Shown piece after piece: positions 17,610 to 25,367 of a DNA stretch of 39,658 bases (position 1 is its first letter; every line of letters starts with the position of its first letter). Location: contig JAAYHQ010000028.1 of the NCBI GenBank assembly GCA_012727425.1, positions 1 to 39,658 on the forward strand, written 5' to 3'. This DNA comes from Bacillota bacterium. GTDB taxonomy: Bacteria > Bacillota > UBA4882 > UBA10575. A program made the position numbers and the translations under genes. The notes under the pieces are model-generated. The model ran no database searches and was not told the DNA's origin. It worked only from the letters and a program-made list of their open reading frames with translations.

Positions 17610-18710
17610 CTAACGGTTACGCCGGAAAGTCTTCGCCGCCACCTGCGAAACAACCGCTTTCATCTCCATCATCACTAAAGCAGCGTTGACCGTAGCGACC
17701 GGCAGACCGCTGGCGCGGACCAGATCATCAATGTGGGTTTCCCCCGCCGCCAGCAGATCCCAGATTTTCCGTTCGGTCGGGGACAACGCCAGGTCCGGAC
17801 CGGTGCTCGCCGCCACGGACCCGCCGACGGCCATCAACGGCAGGTTTAAGGCGGCCAAAATATCCTCGGCCCCTTCGACCAAAAGAGCCCCCTGTTTGAT
17901 TAAACCATGGGGCCCTCTACTCCCTTCCCGTTCGATCGGACCCGGAACCGCAAAGACATCCCGGCCCTGTTCCAAAGCAAAATCAGCCGTAATTAAAGAA
18001 CCGCTGTCGGCGGTGGCTTCCACCACCGTAACGGCCAGACTAAGCCCGCTAATCACCCGGTTACGGGCGGGGAAGTTCGCAGCATAAGGAGGCGTCCCCA
18101 GAGGAAACTCGGAACAAACCACCGCCCGTTCGGCAATGGCCTGCATCAAACCGGCATTTTCCGGCGGGTAGACCCGGTCAAGGCCCGAACCTAAAACGGC
18201 AATGGTGCGCCCGCCTTCCACCTGTAAAGCGCCACGGTGGGCGGCGGAATCAATCCCGCGGGCCAAGCCGCTAACTACCGTCACGCCCTGGGCAGCCAGA
18301 TCCGCCGCCAGTTCCCGGGCGGTGTTCAGACCGCGCGGCGTCGCCCGGCGGGAACCAACGATCGCCACCGCCAGTCGATCCGAAGGTTGAAACTCTCCTT
18401 TATAATACAAAACCGGCGGCGGATCGCTCGTCTGCCGCAACAAGGCCGGGTAAGTCGGATCACGCGCCAGGAGAACCCGGCACCCGGCTTTGTACACCCT
18501 CTCCCCCTCGGCCGGTGGTGAACAGGTCCGGCGGAAAGCGACCAAGCCGGCAGCGACCTTACGTCCCAGTACTTTCGCCAGGGCGTCCGGCTCCGCCTCC
18601 CACGCCGCCCGGGCCGTACCAAAGGCCGCCAACAGCCGGTAAAAACGCTTCGGCCCAATGCCTGGTGCTTTATGCAAAGCAATCCAGTGTAAAGCCTCAT
18701 CCGTGAGCAT
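17610..18710 (-). CDS. dprA: DNA-processing protein DprA (Smf)
   Basis: DprA loads RecA on incoming single-stranded DNA during transformation. I start at the ATG at 18710 (MLTDEALHWIALHKAPGIG), the usual family N-terminus, giving 366 residues; the ribosome site (GGGGGC) is weak. After an N-terminal helix-hairpin-helix-like region come the Rossmann-fold motifs: VAIVGSRRATPRG, VVSGLARGIDSAAHRGAL, AVLGSGLDRVYPPEN, FPARNRVISGLS and EGSRGPHGLIKQGA. A winged-helix domain (about 300-360, LSPTERKIWDLLAAGETHIDDL) is at the end. It is 79 bases upstream of topA and divergent from the small zinc-ribbon gene. Confidence 0.95.
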   Translation of the reverse strand: MLTDEALHWIALHKAPGIGPKRFYRLLAAFGTARAAWEAEPDALAKVLGRKVAAGLVAFRRTCSPPAEGERVYKAGCRVLLARDPTYPALLRQTSDPPPVLYYKGEFQPSDRLAVAIVGSRRATPRGLNTARELAADLAAQGVTVVSGLARGIDSAAHRGALQVEGGRTIAVLGSGLDRVYPPENAGLMQAIAERAVVCSEFPLGTPPYAANFPARNRVISGLSLAVTVVEATADSGSLITADFALEQGRDVFAVPGPIEREGSRGPHGLIKQGALLVEGAEDILAALNLPLMAVGGSVAASTGPDLALSPTERKIWDLLAAGETHIDDLVRASGLPVATVNAALVMMEMKAVVSQVAAKTFRRNR

Positions 18711-18795
18711 GGCGTTCGCCCCCAGAATTAAACTGCCAATCAACAGTTTATTTTTAAACTGGTCATGGCAATAATATGGCGTGGAGGTGGCTCGC

Positions 18796-19017
18796 TTGGA
18801 AACCAATCTCAGTCAAATTTATTCCTGTCCCCACTGTCAGTTGGAAACACCCCATTACATCATGGTCCGCCGGGAAGAAAGGTTGGCGATCACCTGTTCC
18901 CGCTGCCGGACAACCTCCTTGGTCCATTCTTCCGTACTGGAAGACCACCAAGCCTGGTGGGAAACGGAACTGCAACAGATCCTTTCCGGTTTGGAAGAGC
19001 ATGAAGACGAGCATTAA
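18796..19017 (+). CDS. Small two-CxxC zinc-ribbon protein, unknown function (TTG start)
   Basis: One of only two plus-strand genes here. I choose the TTG at 18796, eight bases after GGAGG, giving 73 residues. A pair of CxxC knuckles (CPHC at about residues 11-14 and CSRC near 34-37) predicts a single zinc ribbon. An acidic, Trp- and Glu-rich helical tail ends EEHEDEH. It diverges from dprA, and its stop overlaps yqeH's stop by four bases tail-to-tail. I do not recognise the family; a nucleic-acid or protein-binding role would be guesswork. Confidence 0.7.
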   Translation: METNLSQIYSCPHCQLETPHYIMVRREERLAITCSRCRTTSLVHSSVLEDHQAWWETELQQILSGLEEHEDEH

Positions 19018-20126
19018 CCTTCGCGGCGTCCAATCAGGCTCGGCCGGGTTCCCACCTCCACCCCGGCCGGGACCACCAGTCTTAAACGGGCGGGTTCTCC
19101 TTTGACCGCCACCCAACCACAACCGGAAATATAAAGGTCCTCACCCGGCCGGACCGTAAAAAACAGTTCCTCAAAACGGGCCGGCCGTTCCTGCAAGGTA
19201 TAAACCCGCAACCAGTCGGGGCTTTCTCTATGTAATGCTTCCGCCTTTTGTCCCCGGCTCCGGTGCACGGTGGTGTGCTCCCCCGCAAAAAAGACCAGCG
19301 TCCGGGCGGCGGGCGACTGGTTCCAAATCCCGGCCAGTCCCCCCAGTAAAACGGCGCCGTCCGCCGGTAAGTTCCAGAGTTTAACCTGCAATTTTTTCTC
19401 CGGCAGAAGCCGGCTGGCTGTCTCCGGAGTAAAGTGGTCACCCATCCTGCTCCCCGGCAGGAAACCGGGGGTATCATATAGGATCAACTCATTGTCGCAC
19501 AGCTTCCAGGTGGAGGTGCCTTGCGTCGTCCCCGGAAACCGGGAAATGGTCGGTAACTCCGCTTTTCTCCGGTCCTCCGCAGCCAACAAAGAAGTCAATA
19601 GCGAGGTTTTCCCCACGTTGGCCGCCCCCAAAACCGTCACTTTTTTCCCGGTTAATTCCTTTTTCAACGCGTTCAACTTGGCCCGGTGTTCTGGTTTTGG
19701 ACCCCGCGCTGTAAGCACCCTGACCCCGAAAAGCTCAGCTTCGGGAAAACGGCGGTCCCATAAAGCTTGAAACCACGTGGTCATCTCGGCCCACGGTGTC
19801 CGAGCCGGCAAAAGGTCCGCCTTGTTGACCACAATCAGCACCGGCAAGGTGAACAGCCGGGCCCAGGCCACGGGTAACGAGCCCTCCGGGTCAAAAACAT
19901 CGGCCACCAATAAGATGAAATCGCTCTTCTGGAGCGCCGTTTGAATCTCCCGCTCGATCGCGGCCCTGTCGTCGGCCCTCTGTTTTAATTGACCATAATG
20001 GCGCAGGCGAAAACACCGTTGGCAAAAGACAACTTCCGCGTTCTCCGGCTGAATGTAAAACCCGGGCTGGTCCGGATCGGTCGCTTGCAGGACAACACCA
20101 CAGCCGGGACATTGCTTGTTAATCAC
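19014..20126 (-). CDS. yqeH: Circularly permuted ribosome-assembly GTPase YqeH
   Basis: YqeH is a GTPase for 30S subunit maturation. The 370-residue protein starts with a CPGCGVVLQ...CQRCFRLRHY four-cysteine zinc finger. The G-motifs then appear in permuted order: G4 (VVNKADLLP) near residue 100, before G1 (GAANVGKTSLL) and G3 (DTPG). The C-terminal domain is typical of YqeH/NOA1. It overlaps the yqeG stop by eight bases. In B. subtilis yqeG-yqeH head a ribosome/sporulation-linked operon; here dprA lies beyond the opposite-strand zinc-ribbon gene. Confidence 0.94.
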   Translation of the reverse strand: MINKQCPGCGVVLQATDPDQPGFYIQPENAEVVFCQRCFRLRHYGQLKQRADDRAAIEREIQTALQKSDFILLVADVFDPEGSLPVAWARLFTLPVLIVVNKADLLPARTPWAEMTTWFQALWDRRFPEAELFGVRVLTARGPKPEHRAKLNALKKELTGKKVTVLGAANVGKTSLLTSLLAAEDRRKAELPTISRFPGTTQGTSTWKLCDNELILYDTPGFLPGSRMGDHFTPETASRLLPEKKLQVKLWNLPADGAVLLGGLAGIWNQSPAARTLVFFAGEHTTVHRSRGQKAEALHRESPDWLRVYTLQERPARFEELFFTVRPGEDLYISGCGWVAVKGEPARLRLVVPAGVEVGTRPSLIGRREG

Positions 20127-20637
20127 TGATGATCCCCTTTTTCGTTAACTGTTTAACTACTAATTTTTCTAAACGCCGGACCATTTTCGTAAAAAACAGC
20201 TCCCGCTGGCTGAGCGGCCGCGTCCAAATGGTAAACAGAGCCATGCGGTTACCGCCCCAGACGTCGGTGAAAATTTGGTCCCCCACCGTCGCTGTCTCCC
20301 CGGGGGCAGTGCCCAGCAGCGCCAGGGCCTTTTTAAACGACGATTTCCGCGGTTTAACCGCCCGGGCCACCCAGGGGATACCCAGTTTCTCCCCGACGAT
20401 TTTGACCCGGTCTTCCAAGGCATTGGAGATGATGCACAATTTTAAGCCGGCGTTTTTCATCTCCTGAACCCAAGCCGCAGTCTCCGGCGCAATCTGCACT
20501 TGACCCCATTCCACCAGTGTATTATCCAGGTCAAGCATTACTCCTTTTAAACCGCGCGCCTGCAAAACATCCGGCGTCAAATCGGCCAGTTTTTGCAGGT
20601 GTAAGGCAGGACAGAATCTTTTCCACATCTTGCTCAC
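20119..20637 (-). CDS. yqeG: YqeG-family HAD (class IIIA) phosphatase
   Basis: A HAD-superfamily hydrolase of the YqeG family; the physiological substrate is not established. The likely start is the GTG at 20637 (five bases after AGGAGAAGG), with an ATG three codons later as alternative; 172 residues. HAD motifs: I, GVMLDLDNTLVEW (nucleophile Asp in DLDNT); II, CIISNA; III, VKPRKSSFKKAL; IV, GDQIFTDVWGGN. It is the first gene of the pair yqeG-yqeH with an eight-base overlap, suggesting translational coupling. Confidence 0.9.
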   Translation of the reverse strand: MSKMWKRFCPALHLQKLADLTPDVLQARGLKGVMLDLDNTLVEWGQVQIAPETAAWVQEMKNAGLKLCIISNALEDRVKIVGEKLGIPWVARAVKPRKSSFKKALALLGTAPGETATVGDQIFTDVWGGNRMALFTIWTRPLSQRELFFTKMVRRLEKLVVKQLTKKGIISD

Positions 20638-20739
20638 CGGTACCTTCTCCTCGAAAGTATTTCTATTATACCACAAAAGATAATTTTGAAAACTTATTTT
20701 CCGCTTCGGGCCGGTTTTATGGTATAAAAAGGTAAATTA

Positions 20740-20782
20740 TTGGCAATTATATCTATTACCGGTGATTATCGACAATCACCGG
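20740..20782 (+). promoter_or_regulatory. Promoter-like element with overlapping 24-bp palindrome upstream of the transglycosylase
   Basis: TTGGCA (20740-20745) is followed 17-18 bases later by TGATTA/GATTAT. The right part is overlapped by a perfect inverted repeat CCGGTGATT-ATCGAC-AATCACCGG (20759-20782). The placement fits an operator over a promoter for the plus-strand gene starting at 20886. The same AT-rich DNA offers a TTGCCA -35 for yqeG on minus. Promoter assignment is tentative; the palindrome is directly visible. Confidence 0.4.
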
Positions 20783-20885
20783 GGTGTCACGGAAAAAAAG
20801 CCTTATTCGGCAACCCGATTCACCTGTGGAAATCAAAATCAACACTCCCGCTTCGATCAAAGGGAAAAGGAGGAGTTCCTTAATT

Positions 20886-21614
20886 ATGATGCGCGAAAAA
20901 ACACTAAAAAGAACGGTGGGGACCCAACCAATGTTCCCAACCGTCCTGTCCTTCTGCTTCATAATCTTCGTCGGCCTTTGTTTTTTTGCTTCCTATATAA
21001 TCAGCACGGAACAAAAGCTACACCATCTGGCCGCGCGGATGGAAACGCTTGAAAGCGCCCTGACCCAATTAAAGGCCGAACTGGAAGTGGTCCACGAAGT
21101 CTTCTCTGAAGCACAAAAGATCAAAGAGCATATCCAAAAGCGGAGTAAAATCAGTTCCGAACAGGCCACCGAAATATCCTACGCCCTGCTCCACTGTGCC
21201 CACGAGAATAAGCTTAATCCCTTTTTACTGCTGGCCGTCGCCGAAACCGAATCCAGTTTTTACCCGCAGGCCGTCGGTGCGGTCGGGGAACGCGGGTTGG
21301 TCCAAGTGCGCTACGGGACCTTCAAAATGATGATGAAAGAAGGCGACTTCAACAACTGGCGGGACACCTTACAAGCCGGCGCCAAATACCTGAACTATCT
21401 CTTGCGCCGGTTTAACGGCAATACCGTGCTGGCCCTGGCGGGTTATAACGCCGGACCCAACCGCACCCTTGAACGCTTAATGGCGATCGGGGCCCCCTAT
21501 GTCCAAAAAGTGGAAGCCAATTACGCCCGGATCGTCCGGAACAACCATTACGTCCAGATGGTGTACGGACCCGACTTGCGGGCGGCCGGTTGGGCCGGGG
21601 GGTCGTGGGCATAA
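20886..21614 (+). CDS. Membrane-anchored SLT-family lytic transglycosylase
   Basis: Lytic transglycosylases cleave the MurNAc-GlcNAc bond of peptidoglycan. I start at the ATG at 20886, after AAGGAGGAG; an open frame extends upstream without a good ribosome site. The 242-residue protein has one membrane segment near 17-37 (TVLSFCFIIFVGLCFFASYI). A coiled-coil stretch follows (about 40-85), then an SLT domain 'NPFLLLAVAETESSFYPQAVG', 'GERGLVQVRYGTF', 'NWRDTLQAGAKYLNYLL' and 'LALAGYNAGPN'. The catalytic Glu is in AETESSF. It stands alone on the plus strand, facing the tRNA operon's terminator. Confidence 0.9.
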   Translation: MMREKTLKRTVGTQPMFPTVLSFCFIIFVGLCFFASYIISTEQKLHHLAARMETLESALTQLKAELEVVHEVFSEAQKIKEHIQKRSKISSEQATEISYALLHCAHENKLNPFLLLAVAETESSFYPQAVGAVGERGLVQVRYGTFKMMMKEGDFNNWRDTLQAGAKYLNYLLRRFNGNTVLALAGYNAGPNRTLERLMAIGAPYVQKVEANYARIVRNNHYVQMVYGPDLRAAGWAGGSWA

Positions 21615-21640
21615 AAAAACCGCTCGTCGAGCGGACTTTT
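21613..21640 (-). terminator. Terminator of the tRNA-Val/tRNA-Asp operon (probably bidirectional)
   Basis: Hairpin CCGCTC-GTC-GAGCGG (21620-21634). On minus it is followed by seven Ts, ideal for ending the tRNA transcript. On plus it is followed by ACTTTTGTT and can also end the transglycosylase mRNA, whose stop codon touches the A-tract. Confidence 0.85.
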
Positions 21641-21644
21641 GTTC

Positions 21645-21721
21645 TGGCGGAGCTGACGGGACTCGAACCCGCGATCTCCAGCGTGACAGGCTGGCATGTT
21701 AACCAACTACACTACAGCTCC
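21645..21721 (-). tRNA. tRNA-Asp (anticodon GTC)
   Basis: A 77-base cloverleaf on minus starts GGAGCTG and ends CAGCTCCGCCA with encoded CCA. The anticodon stem-loop is CCAGC-CTGTCAC-GCTGG, with anticodon GTC. The T-arm is CGCGGGTTCGAGTCCCG. It lies seven bases after tRNA-Val. Confidence 0.97.
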
Positions 21722-21728
21722 AAAAGGA

Positions 21729-21804
21729 TGGTGGGCGAAACAGGGCTCGAACCTGTGACCCCTTGCTTGTAAGGCAAGTGCTCTCCCAACTGAGCTATTC
21801 GCCC
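21729..21804 (-). tRNA. tRNA-Val (anticodon TAC)
   Basis: A 76-base cloverleaf on minus starts GGGCGAATAGCTCAG and ends TTCGCCCACCA with encoded CCA. The anticodon stem-loop is CTTGC-CTTACAA-GCAAG, with anticodon TAC. First gene of the two-tRNA operon. Confidence 0.97.
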
Positions 21805-21821
21805 TTGAACAATCATATGTT

Positions 21822-21850
21822 ATTATAACTTATAATAACCGCAAAGTAAA
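21822..21850 (-). promoter_or_regulatory. SigA-type promoter of the tRNA-Val/tRNA-Asp operon
   Basis: Minus-strand TTTACT (21850-21845), 17-base spacer, TATAAT (21827-21822), 18 bases upstream of the tRNA-Val 5' end. A palindrome GTTATTATAA/TTATAATAAC overlaps the -10. The stretch 21851-21932 beyond it holds nothing I can assign. Confidence 0.75.
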
Positions 21851-21932
21851 GGGGTATTTTGCGGCTTTTGGGTTCCCTTTGCTTTCACGCACGGTCGACA
21901 ATGCTGGACTCATGGCTGTTCCTGATGGGTTC

Positions 21933-22085
21933 CTAGATGTTATACTGGGACTTCTTGAGGGGAAACAGCGCAAAAAGCCTGGTCGTCTTCAAGCTTTGTC
22001 CCAGAAGATAAAACCCTTCTTCCAGGGTGATCACGCCTTTTAACCACCAAACAAGAATCTGGAGCCAATTTTTCTGCTTCTTCAA
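21933..22085 (-). CDS. Short orphan protein, 50 residues, unknown function (TTG start)
   Basis: A TTG at 22085-22083 lies six to seven bases after a strong AGGAGG. It opens a 50-residue frame with sequence MKKQKNWLQILVWWLKGV, then ITLEEGFYLLGQSLKTTR and a basic, aromatic C-terminus. It starts 38 bases after the stop of the PHP-domain gene and is probably the last cistron of the aromatic operon. Trp/Leu/Lys-rich amphipathic character suggests membrane association, but I recognise no family. The ribosome site is the main support. Confidence 0.55.
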   Translation of the reverse strand: MKKQKNWLQILVWWLKGVITLEEGFYLLGQSLKTTRLFALFPLKKSQYNI

Positions 22086-22123
22086 ACCGATCCTCCTAGT
22101 AAGACATGGTATAAGTATAAACA

Positions 22124-22936
22124 TTATTGCCATAAAAACGGTAAATATGCCTCCATCTCCTCGATCCGCCCAGCACCCAAGTCCCGTTCCGCCGGGACAC
22201 CGTGGTAGTCGGAGCCACCGGTCGCAAACAGCCCATAATCCCGGGCCAACGCCAGATATTTGGCGGTCACTGCCGGTGAATGCTCCGGATAGTATACTTC
22301 CAAACCGGCCAGGCCGTGCTCGACCAAAGTGGGCAGTAAACGGTCTTCCCCCATGCGGCCCGGGTGGGCCAAAACCGGCCACCCCCCCGCGTCCCGGATC
22401 AGAGTGATCGCCTCCAGGGTGGACAATTCCCGGTGGGGCACATAGGCAACCCCTTCGGGCCCCAACAGGTAGTTGAAGGCTTTCCGGTCCTCATCGGGGC
22501 CGATCAGTTTTTTGGCCTTCAACGCCCGGTAGATCTGAACGCGTCCCACAAAAGCGTTGGGTTTTGTCCCCACGATCTCTTCCCACGACAATTCCAGGCC
22601 GTACCGGGCCAAAAGGGTGAGCATCCTCCGGGCCCTGTCCCGTCGCGCGGCCAGTACCTGCTTCAAACGCTTTCTTAAACCCGCATGGGTATGGTCCACT
22701 TGGTAACCGAGGATGTGAAACTCCACTGCTTCCAGTTCGGTCGAGAGCTCCACCCCCGGGATGCAGACGAGACCATGGTCACGGCCGGCCGCAAGAAAAG
22801 CGGGGATTCCGTCAACCGTATCATGATCGGTGAGGGCAATTCCGGTCAGGCCCTTTGCTTTTGCCCTTTTCACCAGTTCTTCCGGGGTGGAAAGTCCATC
22901 CGAGTATACCGTGTGGGTATGCAGATCTAACGCCAT
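22124..22936 (-). CDS. PHP-domain phosphoesterase (TrpH/YciV-like)
   Basis: A 270-residue PHP-superfamily metal hydrolase. Metal-binding motifs are visible: DLHTHTVYSDG (motif I), ALTDHDTVDG (II), IPGVELST (III), LAHPGR (near 195) and the C-terminal GGSDYHG. Close relatives hydrolyse 3',5'-nucleoside bisphosphates or trim RNA 5' ends; some PHP proteins are histidinol phosphatases, but this sequence looks like the TrpH branch. It is 29 bases after aroA, so probably in the aromatic operon. Substrate unassigned. Confidence 0.85.
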   Translation of the reverse strand: MALDLHTHTVYSDGLSTPEELVKRAKAKGLTGIALTDHDTVDGIPAFLAAGRDHGLVCIPGVELSTELEAVEFHILGYQVDHTHAGLRKRLKQVLAARRDRARRMLTLLARYGLELSWEEIVGTKPNAFVGRVQIYRALKAKKLIGPDEDRKAFNYLLGPEGVAYVPHRELSTLEAITLIRDAGGWPVLAHPGRMGEDRLLPTLVEHGLAGLEVYYPEHSPAVTAKYLALARDYGLFATGGSDYHGVPAERDLGAGRIEEMEAYLPFLWQ

Positions 22937-22965
22937 TCGTTGCTGTCTCCTAAGGATTTATGATC

Positions 22966-24261
22966 TCAATTATCTTCCTTTACTTCGACCGTCGCCCCCA
23001 GTTCTTGGAGGGCGGTGAAAAAGCCGGGATAAGATTTGCTGACATGCTCGGCCCCGTTAATCACCAATCCTTTCCGGGTCCGTAAGGCCAGAACCGCATA
23101 GGTCATGATCAAGCGGTGGTCCTGGCAACCATCAAGCTCAATCCCGCCTTCATAACCCGCGGGGTTTCCGGAAATAACAAAGCCGTCGGCGGTTTCGGTC
23201 ACCGCCACCCCGATTTGGCGCAACCCCCGGGCTAAATCACCAATCCGGTCCGATTCTTTCCAGCGGAGATTCGCCACCTGAGAGAAGGTGGTGGTCCCCT
23301 CCGCTAGGCAGGCAACGGCCGCCATGGACAAAACAGCATCAATCGCCTCTTCGCCGTTGAAATCAACGGCCCGGAGGGGGGAGCCTCCCCGGATCGTCAC
23401 TTCCTGCCCGTTCCTGGCGACTGCCACCCCCATCTGCTGGAGATAAGGAATGACCTGTTTCTCGCCTTGCCGGTCGGCGGGGTTGAGCGGGTAAAGGGTG
23501 ACCGCCGAAGGAACCAGGGCGGCCGCCGCCAGGATCGCCGAGGCGGCCGGATAATCCCCCGGTACATGGTAAACACCGGGCTGGTAGTCGCCAGCCGGAA
23601 CCGTAAAGCGCAGTTGGGCCCAGTCCGCTTGCGGGGTCACCCCGGCTTCCGCCATCACCTGGAGCGTCGTGGCCAGCGGCGGCCGGGAGACAAGCCCTTC
23701 TGTAATCTGCAGGCTGAGTCCGCCCAGGAGCGGGGCGATCATCAGCAAAGCCGTGGCATACTGGGAGCTGATCCGGCCGGAAACCACCACGGTCCGCCGG
23801 GTTAAGGGCCGTCCGCCCCGGATGGTAATGGGAAGGTGCCCGTCCACATCCTCAACCTCGGCCCCCAAGTCGCGAAGGGCCGCGAGCAAATGACCTTGCG
23901 GCCTCTTGCCCAACGATTCCGGGTAAGACGTGGTATAGTGGACCTCCGGTAACAGCAAACCAACCGGTAAGAGCAGACGGAGAATCAGGCCCCCGTTGCC
24001 CGGGTCCAAAACCCCCGGCGACCGGGGATTACGCCCAAAACCGCTGATCCGCACTGTTCCTTCGTCCACTTGGACTTTTGCCCCCAAGCGCTGACAACAG
24101 GCCAGCAGGGCGCGGGCGTCATCATTGGTGGCCGGATCCCGAACCACCGATTCCCCTTCCGCCAAAGCGGAAACCCATATGTACCGTGAAGTATAGTTTT
24201 TGGACGGTGGAACCCGTACTTTCCCTTGGAGACGGGAAGCCGGTCCAACAAAAACTTTCAT
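22966..24261 (-). CDS. aroA: EPSP synthase (3-phosphoshikimate 1-carboxyvinyltransferase), divergent
   Basis: AroA joins PEP to shikimate-3-phosphate, the sixth shikimate-pathway step. The 431-residue protein retains the SSQ triad (RISSQYATALL), the ELR-like 'NLRWKESDRIGDLA', 'DGCQDHRLIMTYAVLAL' and 'HVSKSYPGFF' motifs and an acidic 'EEAIDAVLSMAAVA', so it should be active. The N-terminal S3P motif reads PPSKNYTSR where SKS is usual. The PEP-loop reads GNGGLILRL where GN(A/S)GTxxR is usual, so Thr97 (E. coli numbering) is Leu. It overlaps tyrA by four bases. Start ATG behind AGGGGGG. Confidence 0.93.
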   Translation of the reverse strand: MKVFVGPASRLQGKVRVPPSKNYTSRYIWVSALAEGESVVRDPATNDDARALLACCQRLGAKVQVDEGTVRISGFGRNPRSPGVLDPGNGGLILRLLLPVGLLLPEVHYTTSYPESLGKRPQGHLLAALRDLGAEVEDVDGHLPITIRGGRPLTRRTVVVSGRISSQYATALLMIAPLLGGLSLQITEGLVSRPPLATTLQVMAEAGVTPQADWAQLRFTVPAGDYQPGVYHVPGDYPAASAILAAAALVPSAVTLYPLNPADRQGEKQVIPYLQQMGVAVARNGQEVTIRGGSPLRAVDFNGEEAIDAVLSMAAVACLAEGTTTFSQVANLRWKESDRIGDLARGLRQIGVAVTETADGFVISGNPAGYEGGIELDGCQDHRLIMTYAVLALRTRKGLVINGAEHVSKSYPGFFTALQELGATVEVKEDN

Positions 24262-25367
24262 CGGCCTGGCCCCCCTCGCACTTGCGTTTGGAAGCCATGC
24301 GCGCGGAGGAGCCGGACCGCTTCGTTCAACGCCTCTTCGTTCTCAAAGGCCAACCGGAGGGTACCCCCTTCACCCTCCCGGACGCGCAGGATCTCGATGT
24401 CCTTGATATTAACCGTTTTGATGATCTCAACCACCTCCGCAATCGCCCCCGGCCGGTCCTCAATCACCACCACCAACTCATGGAGAAGGGTTAAAAAACC
24501 TTTTTTCCGGGCCGGGAGCTCCGTCCGGGCCGTCGCCGCCCGGCGGAGCCGGGCTTCCAACTCCTCCAACTCGCCGGCGGATAAAGCGGCCGCAAAAGCA
24601 TCCACCTCGGCCGCCAAAGCCCGCAGGGCCAAGAGGAGCGCGTGCCGGTTGGACGCCAAGATCTGCCGCCATAAAGCCGGGGAACCCATCGCCACCCGGG
24701 TCGTGTCATGAAAACCCCCGGCCGCCAAGGACAGGGTGCCCGGATACTGCGCGTTGAAATCCACCGCCACATTGACCAGTGCGGCCGCGACTAAATGGGG
24801 CAGGTGGCTCACCACCGCCACCATTAAATCATGTTCTTCCGGGGTCAGAAGCAAGGGGAGTCCACCGACCATCCGGATAAACTCTTCCAAAGTGGCCAGC
24901 ACAGCCCGGGGCGTCTCCGGTGCCGGAGTCAAAAGATAGACGGCATTCTGAAAAAGAAAAGGGTCGGCAGCGGCCAGCCCCGATTGTTCGCTTCCCGCCA
25001 TCGGATGGCCGCCAACGTAATAAACCCCCTCCGGCAACAACGGCGGCAACTCCTGAGCCAGCTGCCCTTTCGTACTGGCCACATCCGTCAGGATCGTTCC
25101 GGGGGCCAGGGCCGGCGCCGCCGCCAATACCACTTCGGCCATCTTTTCCACCGGGACGGCCAGGACAACCAGGTCCGCCCCCTCTACCGCTGCGGTAACG
25201 CTCTCCGCAATTTCGTGCACCGCCTGCCGGGCAAGGGCTTCCCGGCAAGTAGCCGCCACCGGGTCATACCCAACCACCCAGAGATTCCGCCGTTGCCGGC
25301 AGAGGGCGAGCCCCAGCGAACCGCCGATCAACCCCAATCCAATCAAAGCAATCCGCTGCCGGTTCAT
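24258..25367 (-). CDS. tyrA: Prephenate dehydrogenase with C-terminal ACT domain
   Basis: TyrA oxidises prephenate to 4-hydroxyphenylpyruvate, the committed step to tyrosine. The 369-residue protein has an N-terminal Rossmann motif (IALIGLGLIGGSLGLAL). The family's 'TDVASTKGQLAQEL', 'GGHPMAGSEQSGL' and 'VSHLPHLVAAALV' follow, then 'AAGGFHDTTRVAMGSPALW'. From about residue 290 a C-terminal ACT domain (LHELVVVIEDRPGAIAEV) probably mediates tyrosine feedback. Four-base overlaps with aroA downstream and aroF upstream indicate tight coupling. Confidence 0.95.
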   Translation of the reverse strand: MNRQRIALIGLGLIGGSLGLALCRQRRNLWVVGYDPVAATCREALARQAVHEIAESVTAAVEGADLVVLAVPVEKMAEVVLAAAPALAPGTILTDVASTKGQLAQELPPLLPEGVYYVGGHPMAGSEQSGLAAADPFLFQNAVYLLTPAPETPRAVLATLEEFIRMVGGLPLLLTPEEHDLMVAVVSHLPHLVAAALVNVAVDFNAQYPGTLSLAAGGFHDTTRVAMGSPALWRQILASNRHALLLALRALAAEVDAFAAALSAGELEELEARLRRAATARTELPARKKGFLTLLHELVVVIEDRPGAIAEVVEIIKTVNIKDIEILRVREGEGGTLRLAFENEEALNEAVRLLRAHGFQTQVRGGPGR

